Positions 44,369 to 53,907 of a stretch of DNA of 64,000 bases are shown here, in pieces. Numbering within the stretch: position 1 is the first letter of the stretch; the number at the start of each line of letters is the position of its first letter. The DNA is from Bordetella genomosp. 11 (GTDB taxonomy: Bacteria; Pseudomonadota; Gammaproteobacteria; Burkholderiales; Burkholderiaceae_B). The position numbers and the translations under genes were made by a program. The DNA is taken from NCBI RefSeq assembly GCF_002261215.1, contig NZ_NEVS01000004.1, positions 4,030,001 to 4,094,000 on the forward strand. Reading direction: 5' to 3'. The notes beneath the pieces were generated by a model. That model saw only the letters and a list, made by a program, of their open reading frames with translations, did not search any database and was not told where the DNA came from.

Positions 44369-47209
44369 TCACACGTGCGCCGGTTTCCGCTCTTCTACCT
44401 GGCGCGGCGCCTCCGCATCGGCGGACGCCTTCTGCACACGCACCGCATTCACGCCCGGATCGTAGGTAACCATCACCTTGTCGCCGTCGCGCACATCGCC
44501 CCGTAGCAGCGCATCGGCGATTTTCGATTCCACCTCCGCGCGGATCTTGCGCTTGAGCATCCGCGCACCGAACTCGGGGTCGTAGCCGATCTCGGCGAGA
44601 TAATCGCGCAGCGGATCGTCGAACGACAACTCGATATTCTGTCCGGCCGCGGTGCGTTGCACACGTGCGAGCTGCAGATCGACGATACTGCGGATCTGCG
44701 CCTTGCCGAGTGCATGGAACACCACCACTTCATCGACGCGGTTCAGGAACTCGGGCCTGAAATGATGCCGCAGGACCTCCATCAGACGGTCTCGCAGCGC
44801 GGGGTATTCGAGCTGCTTCTTGTCGGCACGCATGTTGTCCTGGATCATCTGCGATCCGATATTGCTTGTCGCGATGATGATCGTGTTCGTGAAATCCACG
44901 AGACGTCCTTTTCCGTCGGTGAGACGGCCTTCATCGAAGAGCTGCAGCAGGATGTTGTGCACCTCCGAATGCGCCTTCTCGATCTCGTCGAGCAACACCA
45001 CGCTATAGGGGCGGCGCCGCACTCGCTCGGTCAACTGACCGCCTTCCTCATAACCGACATAGCCCGGAGGCGAACCCACCAGCCGCGCCACGGTATGCCG
45101 CTCGGAATATTCGCTCATGTCGATACGAACCAGACTGTTCTCGTCGCCGAACACGGAGGCGGCGAGGGCCTTGGCAAGCTCGGTCTTGCCCACGCCGGTC
45201 GGCCCGAGAAACAGAAAGCTCGCGGTCGGCTTGCCGCCTTCGGTCAGACCGGCACGCGAGAGCCGGACGGCCTTCGCGACGGCGCTGACTGCCTCGTCCT
45301 GGCCGACCACACGCTCTCTTAGACGATCTTCGAGACGAAGCAGCTTCTCCCGGTCTTCAGCGGTAAGTTCGGACACGGGCACGCCGGTGAGCGACGCCAC
45401 GACCTGCGCGATGTCCTCCGCCGTCACCTTTTGCGAACTGGTGCCGCGTTCCTTTTTCCACGCTTCCGTCGCATCGTTCAGGCGCTGCTGATCGCTGATG
45501 ATCTTCTGTTCCAGTTCCTTCGCCTTGTCAAACTGCTTGGTGGCGCTTGCCGCGTCCTGTTCCCGGCGGGTGCGGCGGATGCTTTCCTCGATGCTATGCA
45601 GTTGCATCGGCCTGGAATTCGATGCGATGCGCACGCGAGCGGCCGCCTGGTCGAGCAGGTCGATAGCCTTGTCCGGCAGGAATCGCGCGGCGATATAGCG
45701 GTCCGACAGCTTCGCCGCCGCCGCGATGGCCTCCTCGGTGATCTTCACTTTATGATGCGCCTCGAGGCGGTCGCGCAGCCCGCGCAGGATTTCCATGGTT
45801 TCCGCGACGCTCGGCTCCGGCACGTTCACCGGCTGGAAGCGGCGCTCGAGCGCGGAATCCTTCTCGATGTACTTTTGGTATTCGTTAAGCGTCGTGGCGC
45901 CTACCAGATGCAGTTCGCCGCGCGCGAGCGCCGGCTTGAACACATTGCCGATGTCCAGCCCACCTTCGCCGCCGCCCTGGCCGGCACCCACGATCGTATG
46001 CAGTTCATCGATGAAGACGATCAGCCGGTCCTGGTTCTCGACGATCTCATCGAGCACCTGCTTCACGCGCTCTTCGAACTCGCCGCGGTACTTCGCCCCC
46101 GCCACCACGCTGTTGATGTTCAACTCGACGACGCGCTTGCCGCGCAGCACTTCCGGGACCTGATCCTGCGCGATACGTTGCGCGAGCCCTTCCACGATCG
46201 CGGTCTTGCCGACGCCCGGTTCGCCGATCAGCACCGGGTTGTTCTTGCGCCGGCGGGCAAGCACCTCGATCGTCGTTTCGATTTCCTTGTCGCGGCCGAT
46301 CACCGGATCCAGCTTGCCGCGCCGCGCGAGATCGCTAAGATCGCGTGCGTACTTGTCGAGCGTGGGCGTGGTGGAGCGCCCCTCGACGGTGCCTTCCTCG
46401 GCGCCCTTGCCGACCACCTTGACCGTCTTCTGCCGAAGCGCGTGCGACGATAGCCCGTACTTACGCAGCAACTCGCCCGCGAAACCGTCTTCCTCTTCCA
46501 CGAGCCCGATCAGGATATGCTCCGGCCCGACATAACTGTGACCGAGCTCCCGCGACGCGGTAAGCGCGTTCTCCAGCGCGCTCTTTGCGCGCGGCGATAC
46601 GCCGATGTTTTCATCGTCCGTTGTCTCCGCGCGAGCCCCACGCGGGGCGCTCTGGTCGACGGCCTTTTTGATTTCCTCGGCGTCCAGCTTGAATTCGCGC
46701 AGGATCTCCCGCACGACGTTATTGTCGGTCAGCGCGAGCAGCAGGTGTTCGGTATCGACTTCGGATTTGCCATACTCGACCGCCTTTTGCGCGGCCGCCT
46801 GCAAGCGGTCCAGGCCGCTCTCGCTCAGGAGTGTGCGCAGGTCAACCGCTTCGCGCGCCCGGCGATGCCGACCCGGCCGAGCGCCGGGCGAGCTCGCGGG
46901 GGTGCTCATGCCCGCGCCCCTGTTGCCGCCTTCACCGGGACTCGCGCCGGGACTCGCGCGCGTCCCGCCCGCCTGATCAAGGGAAGGCAAGCCGCCCCGC
47001 CTGCCCTCGAGCGGTGACCACATATCGTCGAAGAAACTATCGAAGAGGCCGCCGTGAAAGAGCGACTCAAGCGGCGAAAGGCTGCGCTGGTTGCGTGCCA
47101 TGAACTCCATGTAGTGCTGGTCGCACAGCGTCAACTGCCGACGCTGGCCGTTTTCGGCGATCGTGATCTGCGAAGTCGCCGGCTTTCCGCAAACGCTGCA
47201 AGTGGCCAT
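44369..47209 (-). CDS. clpK: ClpK/ClpG-type AAA+ protein disaggregase
   Basis: 946 residues. N-terminal zinc-binding segment (CSVCGK at 4-9, LCDQH around 29-33), then a flexible Gly/Pro-rich stretch, a Clp_N double repeat (about 120-270), AAA module 1 ([21 protein letters not shown]), a short middle region (about 500-560) and AAA module 2 ([37 protein letters not shown]). The N-terminal zinc motif plus ClpC-like core is what distinguishes ClpK/ClpG, the stand-alone disaggregase spread on stress-tolerance islands, from ClpB and ClpC. There is no IGF-type ClpP loop that I can see. It probably confers heat tolerance. Followed upstream by a PRC-barrel gene, and placed at the left edge of a probable island. 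Confidence 0.85.
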   Translation of the reverse strand: MATCSVCGKPATSQITIAENGQRRQLTLCDQHYMEFMARNQRSLSPLESLFHGGLFDSFFDDMWSPLEGRRGGLPSLDQAGGTRASPGASPGEGGNRGAGMSTPASSPGARPGRHRRAREAVDLRTLLSESGLDRLQAAAQKAVEYGKSEVDTEHLLLALTDNNVVREILREFKLDAEEIKKAVDQSAPRGARAETTDDENIGVSPRAKSALENALTASRELGHSYVGPEHILIGLVEEEDGFAGELLRKYGLSSHALRQKTVKVVGKGAEEGTVEGRSTTPTLDKYARDLSDLARRGKLDPVIGRDKEIETTIEVLARRRKNNPVLIGEPGVGKTAIVEGLAQRIAQDQVPEVLRGKRVVELNINSVVAGAKYRGEFEERVKQVLDEIVENQDRLIVFIDELHTIVGAGQGGGEGGLDIGNVFKPALARGELHLVGATTLNEYQKYIEKDSALERRFQPVNVPEPSVAETMEILRGLRDRLEAHHKVKITEEAIAAAAKLSDRYIAARFLPDKAIDLLDQAAARVRIASNSRPMQLHSIEESIRRTRREQDAASATKQFDKAKELEQKIISDQQRLNDATEAWKKERGTSSQKVTAEDIAQVVASLTGVPVSELTAEDREKLLRLEDRLRERVVGQDEAVSAVAKAVRLSRAGLTEGGKPTASFLFLGPTGVGKTELAKALAASVFGDENSLVRIDMSEYSERHTVARLVGSPPGYVGYEEGGQLTERVRRRPYSVVLLDEIEKAHSEVHNILLQLFDEGRLTDGKGRLVDFTNTIIIATSNIGSQMIQDNMRADKKQLEYPALRDRLMEVLRHHFRPEFLNRVDEVVVFHALGKAQIRSIVDLQLARVQRTAAGQNIELSFDDPLRDYLAEIGYDPEFGARMLKRKIRAEVESKIADALLRGDVRDGDKVMVTYDPGVNAVRVQKASADAEAPRQVEERKPAHV

Positions 47210-47261
47210 GATGATCTCCGTTGGGAGGATGCTGGAGGATTGAAGGTCTTACCGCCCGGTG

Positions 47262-47684
47262 TCAGCCCTTGGCGTACTCGAACTCCGGCAGCTTTTTCAG
47301 CGCCTCCTTGCTTGCGCCCGGGAGAATCGGCTTTGGCGTTATCTGCTCGAAATGCTGAACGGGGATGGCGACACGATGCGTGCCCATCCCCAGAAAGCCG
47401 CCCACATCGATAATTGCGGCCGAGAGGGTGCCATCGGGTGCCACAATCAGGTCGTCCACCCGGCCGATCTTTTCGTCCTTGTCGTTATAGACATCGGTAT
47501 GGATCAGCTTCGATGCGCGCCAGCCCGTTGCCACCAGCTGCGCTTCGGTGACGGATACGCCAAGTGTCGCCTTGCCCACAATAGGTGCACCCTGCGCTGT
47601 CGCGTCGCTGCCCACCAGGCCGCCAGCGGCCAGCGCAAGTACGAACGTCGACAGCCTTGCGGCCGAAATGAGGTGAGTCTTCAT
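47262..47684 (-). CDS. Exported PRC-barrel domain protein
   Basis: 140 residues from ATG 47684. A signal peptide (LISAARLSTFVLALAAGGLVGSDATAQG) is followed by a PRC-barrel beta domain: ATGWRASKLIHTDVYNDKDEKIGRVDDLIVAPDGTLSAAIIDVGGFLGMGTHRVAIPVQHF. Exported PRC-barrel proteins are common in stress islands of Burkholderiales; the molecular role is unknown. It is 52 bp upstream of clpK in the same direction and very likely in its operon. The frame is open further upstream (to 47882), but that part has no signal. Confidence 0.85.
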   Translation of the reverse strand: MKTHLISAARLSTFVLALAAGGLVGSDATAQGAPIVGKATLGVSVTEAQLVATGWRASKLIHTDVYNDKDEKIGRVDDLIVAPDGTLSAAIIDVGGFLGMGTHRVAIPVQHFEQITPKPILPGASKEALKKLPEFEYAKG

Positions 47685-47957
47685 GGTGTTCTCCGGGATG
47701 CGCAGCGGGATAAACATGACTGCGCTCAGCACGACCGCCGGAAAACCTGGCGCGGCGCCGGCGATCAGGATCGCAGTGCTGCTGTACAGGCCCGGCACCA
47801 ACGCACCGAGACAGGGCGCGCGATTGTTATGCCGCGACTGTTCTGCCGGGACATCTCGGAAGCATACGTCCGGGGGAACCACGGTTCTTTCGAGTTCCTG
47901 CCCAGAGATGTCGAATTCCTGCGTGCGTCGATCACTTGCGCATTGAGTCGCGAGTCT
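47685..47957. promoter_or_regulatory. Region upstream of PRC-barrel/clpK
   Basis: 273 bp with no supported gene. It should carry the promoter of the PRC-barrel/clpK pair. I looked for a heat-shock (sigma-32) promoter and did not find a convincing one. Confidence 0.3.
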
Positions 47958-48836
47958 TCACCGGATCGTCTGGCGGTTATGTGCGAGCCGGAAAGCCCGG
48001 GGCGTGCATCCCGCATACTGACGAAACACCGCGCTGAAGTGCTGCTGCGTCTGAAAGCCCGCGCGTGCCGCGACATCGACCAGCGGAAGACTTCCTTCGA
48101 AGAGCATCGACTCCGCGAATCTCAACCTCTTGGTGGTCAGGTAAAAGTGCGGCGTAAGCCCCGTCGCGTTCTTGAAAGCATGCGCAAAATGCGATGCGCT
48201 CATATGCACGAGCGCGGCAAGGCGCTCGATCGGGAGGTGCTCCGCGATGTGTTCGTGTATGAAGTGCTCCACGACGCTCAGCTTTAGCTGCGAGAGACTC
48301 GTACCCACTTCCTGCTCATCGGCGTGGCGTCCATACCGGCGGGCGAGATGAAGTGAGATGACGTCGGCGAACGCATCGAGACACACCGGGTCGGGGCTTA
48401 TGCCGGAATGCAATGCGGTAACGGTGTCGGCCGCTTCGCGCAGGAAGGGGTCCCAAGCCGTGAACCAGCACGGGATATCGCAGGCCCCGATGCCGAGTCC
48501 ATTTCGAGCGGCTTTCCTCACCCGGGCCGAATCCAGCGCGAGGACCAGGCCGCGCGGATCGTCGTCGTTGTCCGTTTCGATGCGTGCCCAGGCAGGCACG
48601 ATACCGATGAACGGCGCTCTGACGCTAATGCGGTGACAGGAGCGTTCGCTGCCTCCGACGGCGCTCGCATGCGCGATGGTCCGGTCCGCCGGGATGATAC
48701 ACAAGAGCCATTGCACCGACTTTACGGAACTGCGCGTGCCGGATGCGCCGGTCGAGTGGCAGTAAAGACAACGCAATTCTGAAGAACGGGACGTTTGCTC
48801 CATGGTGCGCGTTCTCCGGGAGAGCAGGTCGATCAC
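47958..48836 (-). CDS. AraC-family transcriptional regulator
   Basis: 292 residues. The C-terminal about 100 residues carry two HTH motifs (IERLAALVHMSASHFAHAFKNATGLTPHFYLTTKRLRFAE and LVDVAARAGFQTQQHFSAVFRQYAGCTPRAFR). The N-terminal part is a divergent sensor domain. The start could also be ATG 48803 (MEQTSRSSEL). A CLYCH sequence near the N-terminus looks like a heme-c motif, but in a cytoplasmic regulator it is probably incidental or a metal site. Upstream of and in the same direction as the PRC-barrel/clpK genes; it may regulate them. Confidence 0.85.
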   Translation of the reverse strand: MIDLLSRRTRTMEQTSRSSELRCLYCHSTGASGTRSSVKSVQWLLCIIPADRTIAHASAVGGSERSCHRISVRAPFIGIVPAWARIETDNDDDPRGLVLALDSARVRKAARNGLGIGACDIPCWFTAWDPFLREAADTVTALHSGISPDPVCLDAFADVISLHLARRYGRHADEQEVGTSLSQLKLSVVEHFIHEHIAEHLPIERLAALVHMSASHFAHAFKNATGLTPHFYLTTKRLRFAESMLFEGSLPLVDVAARAGFQTQQHFSAVFRQYAGCTPRAFRLAHNRQTIR

Positions 48837-49244
48837 GACGCATTCAGTCTAAAGTACCCGCCCGTCGATGTCAGGTTCTTTCTACATCCATAGGGAAGTG
48901 GCGCATTGCCAATGTGATGTTGGCCACGCGTGAGGCCGTTTCTGGCGATTTCCTGCTGACGCTTTACATTAATCTGCTACGCGCCAGGCCTATCTTGAAC
49001 CGGATCCGGAAGCTTGAACGCTGGTGGCTACGAGGGCATGGGGTGCTGATCAGTGCCTTTGCGGGCGATCCCCATGGGTTACGACACACCGCGCGACGGC
49101 GATACCCTGGGACTTTATGTCCAATGTTGCTCGCCGGTGGCTTAACCTAAAATAGACCGGCTTCGATAGACACGTCATATCGCGCTTCGAGGGAACGCGC
49201 CTCACGATGGATCGTGTCAAGCAATAGCCTGGAAACACTTAAAA
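48837..49244. other. 408-bp region without supported gene
   Basis: The sequence is less GC-rich than its surroundings (for example TCAGGTTCTTTCTACATCC). A 135-codon plus-strand frame crosses it but has no family resemblance and starts inside the AraC gene, so I leave it out. A short stretch at about 48912-49020 (VMLATREAVSGDFLLTLYINLLRARPILNRIRKLERWW) could be a decayed coding remnant. Confidence 0.3.
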
Positions 49245-49478
49245 ATGATGGATTGGACCCCTATAGTCTTCGGTACGTTCAAGGTTCTCGTATTCGGCAC
49301 GGGCGTGTTCTTCGCCATCAAGTGGCATTACGACCAAGGGAAGAAAGAGAAAGAGATGCGCGCGGTGCTGCCCATGGTGGGCAAGGTGGCCGCGATCTTC
49401 GTGCTCTCGCTCATGAGCCTGCTGATCCTCACCTTCGTCCTCGGCAGCAAGCTCGGGTTGGACTTGAGCTTGCCATGA
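49245..49478 (+). CDS. Small two-helix membrane protein
   Basis: 77 residues. Two hydrophobic segments: about 6-26 (IVFGTFKVLVFGTGVFFAIKW) and about 47-68 (VAAIFVLSLMSLLILTFVL), joined by a very charged cytoplasmic-type loop (HYDQGKKEKEMRAV). The start is an ATG-ATG pair with a weak SD (GGAAAC). I do not recognise a family; it is typical of small stress-island proteins. Confidence 0.6.
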   Translation: MMDWTPIVFGTFKVLVFGTGVFFAIKWHYDQGKKEKEMRAVLPMVGKVAAIFVLSLMSLLILTFVLGSKLGLDLSLP

Positions 49479-49715
49479 TTGCAGAGCGCGTAAGCTCCCC
49501 CACTCCGTAAACATCAGCCAGTAGAATTCCAGAGCCGCGGGAATCCCCCGTTGCCTCGCTCACGCCGGTGCGGCAGCGCCGCATCCCCGCCTTCCTTGGT
49601 TGCGTGAAGGCCTTGGGGTCATGCATCAGCCCACCACCGAAATATGGCTGTTCGAGGAAGAAAACCAGGATCAAAATAATACGGTTTCACCGGCCGCAGT
49701 CTCGAGGAGGCTTCC

Positions 49716-50198
49716 ATGCCCATCTCTTTCCTGCATTCAAAAGGAACCGACGCGCCCATCAAGATCCCGGCCATCGGGCTCGATCTGTTCGTGCGCATGC
49801 CGCCGGCGGCAAGTTCGGGCGAGTTCTGCTTTATCGAGACCATCAATGCTCCGGGCGCGGGTCCTCCCCGCCATCGCCACCGCGAAGCGGAGATATTCCG
49901 CGTCATTGAGGGGCGATATCTCTATGAGGCGGACGGCCGGCGCTTCCATGCCGAGGCGGGCGACGTGGTCAGCATTCCCGGCGGGGTCGAGCACGGCTTC
50001 TGCAACGTCACCGACAAGCCCGCACGCCAGTACATCCTGATGGCCCCGGCGCTCGATGCGGCGGCCTTCTTCACCGAACTGGCCGGCGTGATGCATGATG
50101 GCATTCCCGATCAGGCAGCGCTCAATGCCTTCGGGCTGAAGTGGCACGTGGAGTTCCTCGGGCCGCCCGTCAACAAAAACGACCAGCCCACGGATTAA
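49716..50198 (+). CDS. Cupin-domain protein
   Basis: 160 residues, single cupin barrel. Metal-binding motif 1 is visible as PPRHRHREAEIFRVIEGRY (His, His, Glu) and motif 2 as PGGVEHGFCN (His). Such small cupins include dioxygenases, isomerases and sensors; the substrate cannot be told. AGGAGG precedes the ATG by seven bases, so it is well expressed. It begins a plus-strand group with the acyltransferase-like gene downstream. Confidence 0.8.
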   Translation: MPISFLHSKGTDAPIKIPAIGLDLFVRMPPAASSGEFCFIETINAPGAGPPRHRHREAEIFRVIEGRYLYEADGRRFHAEAGDVVSIPGGVEHGFCNVTDKPARQYILMAPALDAAAFFTELAGVMHDGIPDQAALNAFGLKWHVEFLGPPVNKNDQPTD

Positions 50199-50522
50199 GG
50201 CGGCCGCATCTGCGTCGCCGCCAGCGGCCGACGCTCAAGCAGCCCGCTATGAGGACGGCGTCCCGATCGCCCTTCTCGCCCCGGACGAACCGGCCGACGA
50301 CGACGTCATCGGGCAGCGTACAGACGTTCGACGTGGAGGACATCCCTATCGCCTATCTTCCCGGCAATGCGCGCCGGGTCCGCGTGCGCGTCGTCGGGGA
50401 GATCGCGCGGCTCGCCGCAGATGGCGCAAGTTTCTGATGGTGCCCAGATGGCGGCGCCCTTGCATCGCCATCCGGTTCAGCGGCCGTGTGGCCTTAGTGC
50501 ACCGACCTCGGGGGAGACAAGC
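50199..50522 (+). other. 324-bp gap with possible gene remnant
   Basis: Between the cupin and acyltransferase genes. One frame reads ARYEDGVPIALLAPDEPADDDV from about 50240 and a second frame reads VQTFDVEDIPIAYLPGNARRVRVRVVGEIARLAADGASF up to a stop at 50437. Both look like genuine protein text, which suggests a frameshifted or truncated gene rather than intergenic DNA. I cannot name it. Confidence 0.35.
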
Positions 50523-51788
50523 ATGCTCGATGATCTTAATAACGAAGGGACGCCACAGGGACAGATCGGGCGCGAAAGGCGCGTCTATCGAAAAGCCTCG
50601 CCTACGGAATTGATCTACATCGCCACGCGCATGATCGTGGTAAGCCGCAGCAGCCTCTCGGGGATGGTCGACAGGGCGCAGTTCGAGGCGGCCGTCGCCC
50701 ACCTGGAAGCCCGATACGGAATCCTGCGCTCGGTGGTCGAGGACGGACATTTCGTAGGTAGGCTGGATGACCGATCGGCAATCGAGGCCTGGTTGCCCGC
50801 CGATACCTGCTCCGCCGAGACCATGTACGCGCAATTGCTGAACGCCGACCTCGATACCGGAAAGACCCTCTATGCCATCCACGTCATCGCCGCCGATGAC
50901 GCGCTCGATATCTTCATGCTCACCTCCCATGCGATCACGGACGCAACATCGCTGATCGAGCTGCATTCCTGTCTCGCCTACATGTGCGACTGCGTCGTGC
51001 GCGGCAAGGTACCGGTCCTCGGTGTGCAGCCGTTTCCGACCCCCGTCGACGACGCGGTGAGCCGCAGCCTGGCTGCGCTTGGAGCGTATGCGCCCCCCTC
51101 TTCCTATTCCGGATTATTCGCCGAGATCCCCATGCGCGCGCCCCATGATGGCGGTCCCGTGACCCATCGGCTCGAGCGCGTCGTGATCGGGGCGGACGCG
51201 ATGCAGCGGATCAAGGAGGCAAGCCATGCAACCGGCTCGTCCGTGCACTCGTTCCTGCTGGCCGCGTTCGCTCTCGCCATACGTGACGTCGCGGACGGAC
51301 ACCCGCGCCAGATCCTCATGCGATCATCGGTGGACATGCGCCGGCGGCTCGAGCCCCACGTTGCCCCCGAACTGGTCTTCACGGCCATCACCGGGCACAT
51401 CACGCCCGTCCCCGACCTCGACCTGCCCATGGTCGAGATCGCCCGTTTCATCTTTGACGATATCCATCAGGGACTGGCCAACGGCAGCATCTTCCACGAC
51501 TACATCAATTATCCGCGGGCATTCGGCAGCCCTCGGCAATCGCCGGTGGCCATCAATGTTTCCGACATCCAGACGGTGAAGTTTCACTGGCAGGTCGAGC
51601 GGCTGGTAGTGACGGGATTCGAGTATGCATTGGGCTGGATGAAGAAATTTCCCAATGTCTCCGTGTCGGTCTACGACGGCACGCTGATCGCCAACATCGT
51701 ATATGTGGAAGAGTTCGCCACTCCCACAACGATCCGGGCCATCTCGGACGGCTTCCTCAGAAGGCTCGATTCAGTCTACGAACAATAG
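50523..51788 (+). CDS. Condensation/PapA-type acyltransferase-like protein
   Basis: 421 residues with the layout of the CoA-dependent acyltransferase / NRPS condensation superfamily. The catalytic HxxxD motif is visible as TSHAITDATS (about 142-151), near the usual position. RRVYRKASPTELIYIATRMIVVS at the start and FTAITGHITPV plus SPVAINVSDIQTVKF later are in line with PapA5-like stand-alone enzymes that esterify alcohols. There is no signal peptide. No polyketide or peptide synthetase is nearby, so it probably modifies a small molecule or lipid. Start ATG 50523 with GGGGGAGA upstream. The gene looks horizontally acquired. Confidence 0.7.
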   Translation: MLDDLNNEGTPQGQIGRERRVYRKASPTELIYIATRMIVVSRSSLSGMVDRAQFEAAVAHLEARYGILRSVVEDGHFVGRLDDRSAIEAWLPADTCSAETMYAQLLNADLDTGKTLYAIHVIAADDALDIFMLTSHAITDATSLIELHSCLAYMCDCVVRGKVPVLGVQPFPTPVDDAVSRSLAALGAYAPPSSYSGLFAEIPMRAPHDGGPVTHRLERVVIGADAMQRIKEASHATGSSVHSFLLAAFALAIRDVADGHPRQILMRSSVDMRRRLEPHVAPELVFTAITGHITPVPDLDLPMVEIARFIFDDIHQGLANGSIFHDYINYPRAFGSPRQSPVAINVSDIQTVKFHWQVERLVVTGFEYALGWMKKFPNVSVSVYDGTLIANIVYVEEFATPTTIRAISDGFLRRLDSVYEQ

Positions 51789-51826
51789 AAACCCTGCCCC
51801 GAGGAGCGCGGCCGAGTGGCGGGCGA

Positions 51827-53521
51827 TTATGTCCCCTTTGCGGTGAGCGGTACGTAGTGCGGCGTCCAGACCTTGGCGCGCAAGCGCTGCTGGATCTGAT
51901 CGATCGCGACGTCGGGCGCGTTGCCCTCCCGGCGCGCCTGCATCGCAACCGCGAGAGCGACCCTTGCCGCGACTTCACGCAGGGCGCTCACGGGGGGCAA
52001 GAGATTGTGCCGAGGGTTGTTGCGCGCCGGCGACGCATCTGCCAGCGCCTTCGCGGCCGCCATGAACATGCCATCCGTCACGCGGCTCGCGCCGACCGCC
52101 AGGACGCCTAGGCCAACTCCGGGAAAGATATAGGAATTGTTGGTCTGGTCCACCTTGAAGCGGGTGCCGTCCCGCAGGAGCGGGGGAAACGGGCTGCCGA
52201 CGCCCACCAGAGCCCGCCCGCCGGTCCAGACCTCGATATCCGCCGGTGTCGCCTCCGCGCGCGAGGTCGGGTTCGACAGCGGAAAGATGATCGGCCGCTC
52301 GTTGCACTCGGCCATGGCGCGGACGACCGGCTCGCCGAAGGCACCCGCCAGGCCGGAGACGCCGATCAGCACGGTTGGCCGCGCATTGCGCACCACGTCC
52401 AGGAGCGCAACCTTGTCGGAATGTTCGAGCGCCCAGCCTTCGATCGCCCGCTTGCTCTGCACGAAGGGAATCTGGAATGGCTCAAGGCCGGGCATGCCTT
52501 CCATCAGCAGCCCGTCGCGATCGATCATGAAAAAGCGTTGTACCGCCTCGCTTTCCGACAGGCCGGCATCACACATGGCAGAGCGGATCAGGCCGGCGAT
52601 GCCGCAGCCGGCCGAGCCGGCACCGAACACGGCGACGCGCTGTTCGGTGAGCGGCACGCCGGTGACGCTGATGGCTGCCAGCAGGGTGCCGGTCGCCACG
52701 GCGGCCGTGCCCTGGATATCGTCGTTGAAGGTGCAAAGCCGGTCGCGATAGCGCTCCAGCAGGCGCGTCGCATTGGTCTTCGCGAAGTCTTCCCACTGCA
52801 GCAGAACCCGCGGCCAGCGCCGGATGACGGCCGAGACAAACGCCTCGATGAAGTCGTCGTAGTCCTGGCCCCGCACCCGCTCGTGCCGCCAGCCCACATA
52901 GAGTGGGTCGGCAAGGCAGTCGGCATTGTCGGTCCCGACATCGAGCAGGATCGGCAGGGTGGTCGCCGGATGCAGGCCGCCGCAGCCGGAATAGAGCGCG
53001 AGTTTGCCGATCGGAATCCCCATGCCGCCCGCACCCTGGTCGCCGAGCCCAAGGATGCGCTCTCCGTCGGTCACCACGATCGCCTCCACGGCATCGAAGC
53101 GCGGCTGCGCGAAGATTTGGTCGAGCCGCGCCGTGTGGGGGATGCTAAGGAAGAGGCCACGCGGCTTGTGGTAGAGGCGGCTGAACTGCTGGCAGCCGGC
53201 GCCGACCGTGGGCGTGTAGACGATGGGCAGCAACTCTTCCAGGTTCTCCACCAACGTCGCGTAGAACAGAGTCTCGTTGATGTCCTGCAACTCGCGCAGG
53301 AAGGCGTAGCGTTCGAGATCGGTCTCGAACTGGCGCAGCGACTGCAGGGCGCGGGAGACCTGCTCGTCCAGGGTGGAAACATGCGGCGGCAGCAATCCGT
53401 GCAGGTGGAATGCGTCGCGCTCTTCCTCTGAGAAGGCGGTGCCCTTGTTGAGCTGGGGATCGGCCAGCAATTCGTATCCGCTCAATTCGGTGGTCATGGG
53501 CGCGACGGTTGCATCGGACAT
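51827..53521 (-). CDS. maeA: NAD-dependent malic enzyme
   Basis: 564 residues, ScfA/MaeA type. Converts malate to pyruvate plus CO2. Motifs: LPIVYTPTVGAGCQQFSRLY, VVTDGERILGLGDQGAGGMGIPIGKLALY, FNDDIQGTAAVATGTLLAA, NAD-binding VFGAGSAGCGIAGLI, and FPLSNPTSRAEATPADIEVWTGGRALVGVGSPFPP. I start at ATG 53521 (MSDATVAPMTTELSG), preceded by AGGAG eight bases away; the frame extends to 53707 without homology. It lies tail-to-tail with the acyltransferase gene. Confidence 0.95.
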   Translation of the reverse strand: MSDATVAPMTTELSGYELLADPQLNKGTAFSEEERDAFHLHGLLPPHVSTLDEQVSRALQSLRQFETDLERYAFLRELQDINETLFYATLVENLEELLPIVYTPTVGAGCQQFSRLYHKPRGLFLSIPHTARLDQIFAQPRFDAVEAIVVTDGERILGLGDQGAGGMGIPIGKLALYSGCGGLHPATTLPILLDVGTDNADCLADPLYVGWRHERVRGQDYDDFIEAFVSAVIRRWPRVLLQWEDFAKTNATRLLERYRDRLCTFNDDIQGTAAVATGTLLAAISVTGVPLTEQRVAVFGAGSAGCGIAGLIRSAMCDAGLSESEAVQRFFMIDRDGLLMEGMPGLEPFQIPFVQSKRAIEGWALEHSDKVALLDVVRNARPTVLIGVSGLAGAFGEPVVRAMAECNERPIIFPLSNPTSRAEATPADIEVWTGGRALVGVGSPFPPLLRDGTRFKVDQTNNSYIFPGVGLGVLAVGASRVTDGMFMAAAKALADASPARNNPRHNLLPPVSALREVAARVALAVAMQARREGNAPDVAIDQIQQRLRAKVWTPHYVPLTAKGT

Positions 53522-53907
53522 GAAGATCGCTCCTGGCTTCGCCCGTCCGAGCGAGCTCGATGTAGGTATCAGGCCGGTAATGGAGTGTGTTGCGGGGTAG
53601 TGAGAAGGCACCTGCATGTCGAACAGCACGTGTCCGTAGCTTACATCGCAGCGCATAGGGCCGGTGCGGCTTGCTATATCCAGACGCGTCCACTCGCCCG
53701 GCTTCATCTCTTAGTCCATCGGCAGCTCGAAGGTCAGGCGCTGCCTCTCCGCCTCGTCGAAGCGCGCCCTTCGAGGCTGCCCAAACGTGAAAGACACGGA
53801 GCGTAATCTCGCCGATTTTGTCGGCGCCATTCGGATGACCTCCCGCAACGCGCCGCAACGTGCGGCTAATATGCGCCCACGGCCGGATGCAACACGGAGG
53901 CACGAGG
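53522..53907. other. 386-bp region between malic enzyme and hydrolase genes
   Basis: No complete gene. It contains the divergent promoters. On the minus strand a short end of a reading frame (FDEAERQRLTFELPMD, then stop at about 53711) reads like a real protein C-terminus and may be a remnant of an acquired gene that was cut by rearrangement. Confidence 0.35.

Noticed and set aside
48790..48830. c-type cytochrome motif (CLYCH) in the AraC protein
   Set aside because: The protein has no signal peptide and a clear DNA-binding domain, so periplasmic heme attachment is not expected.
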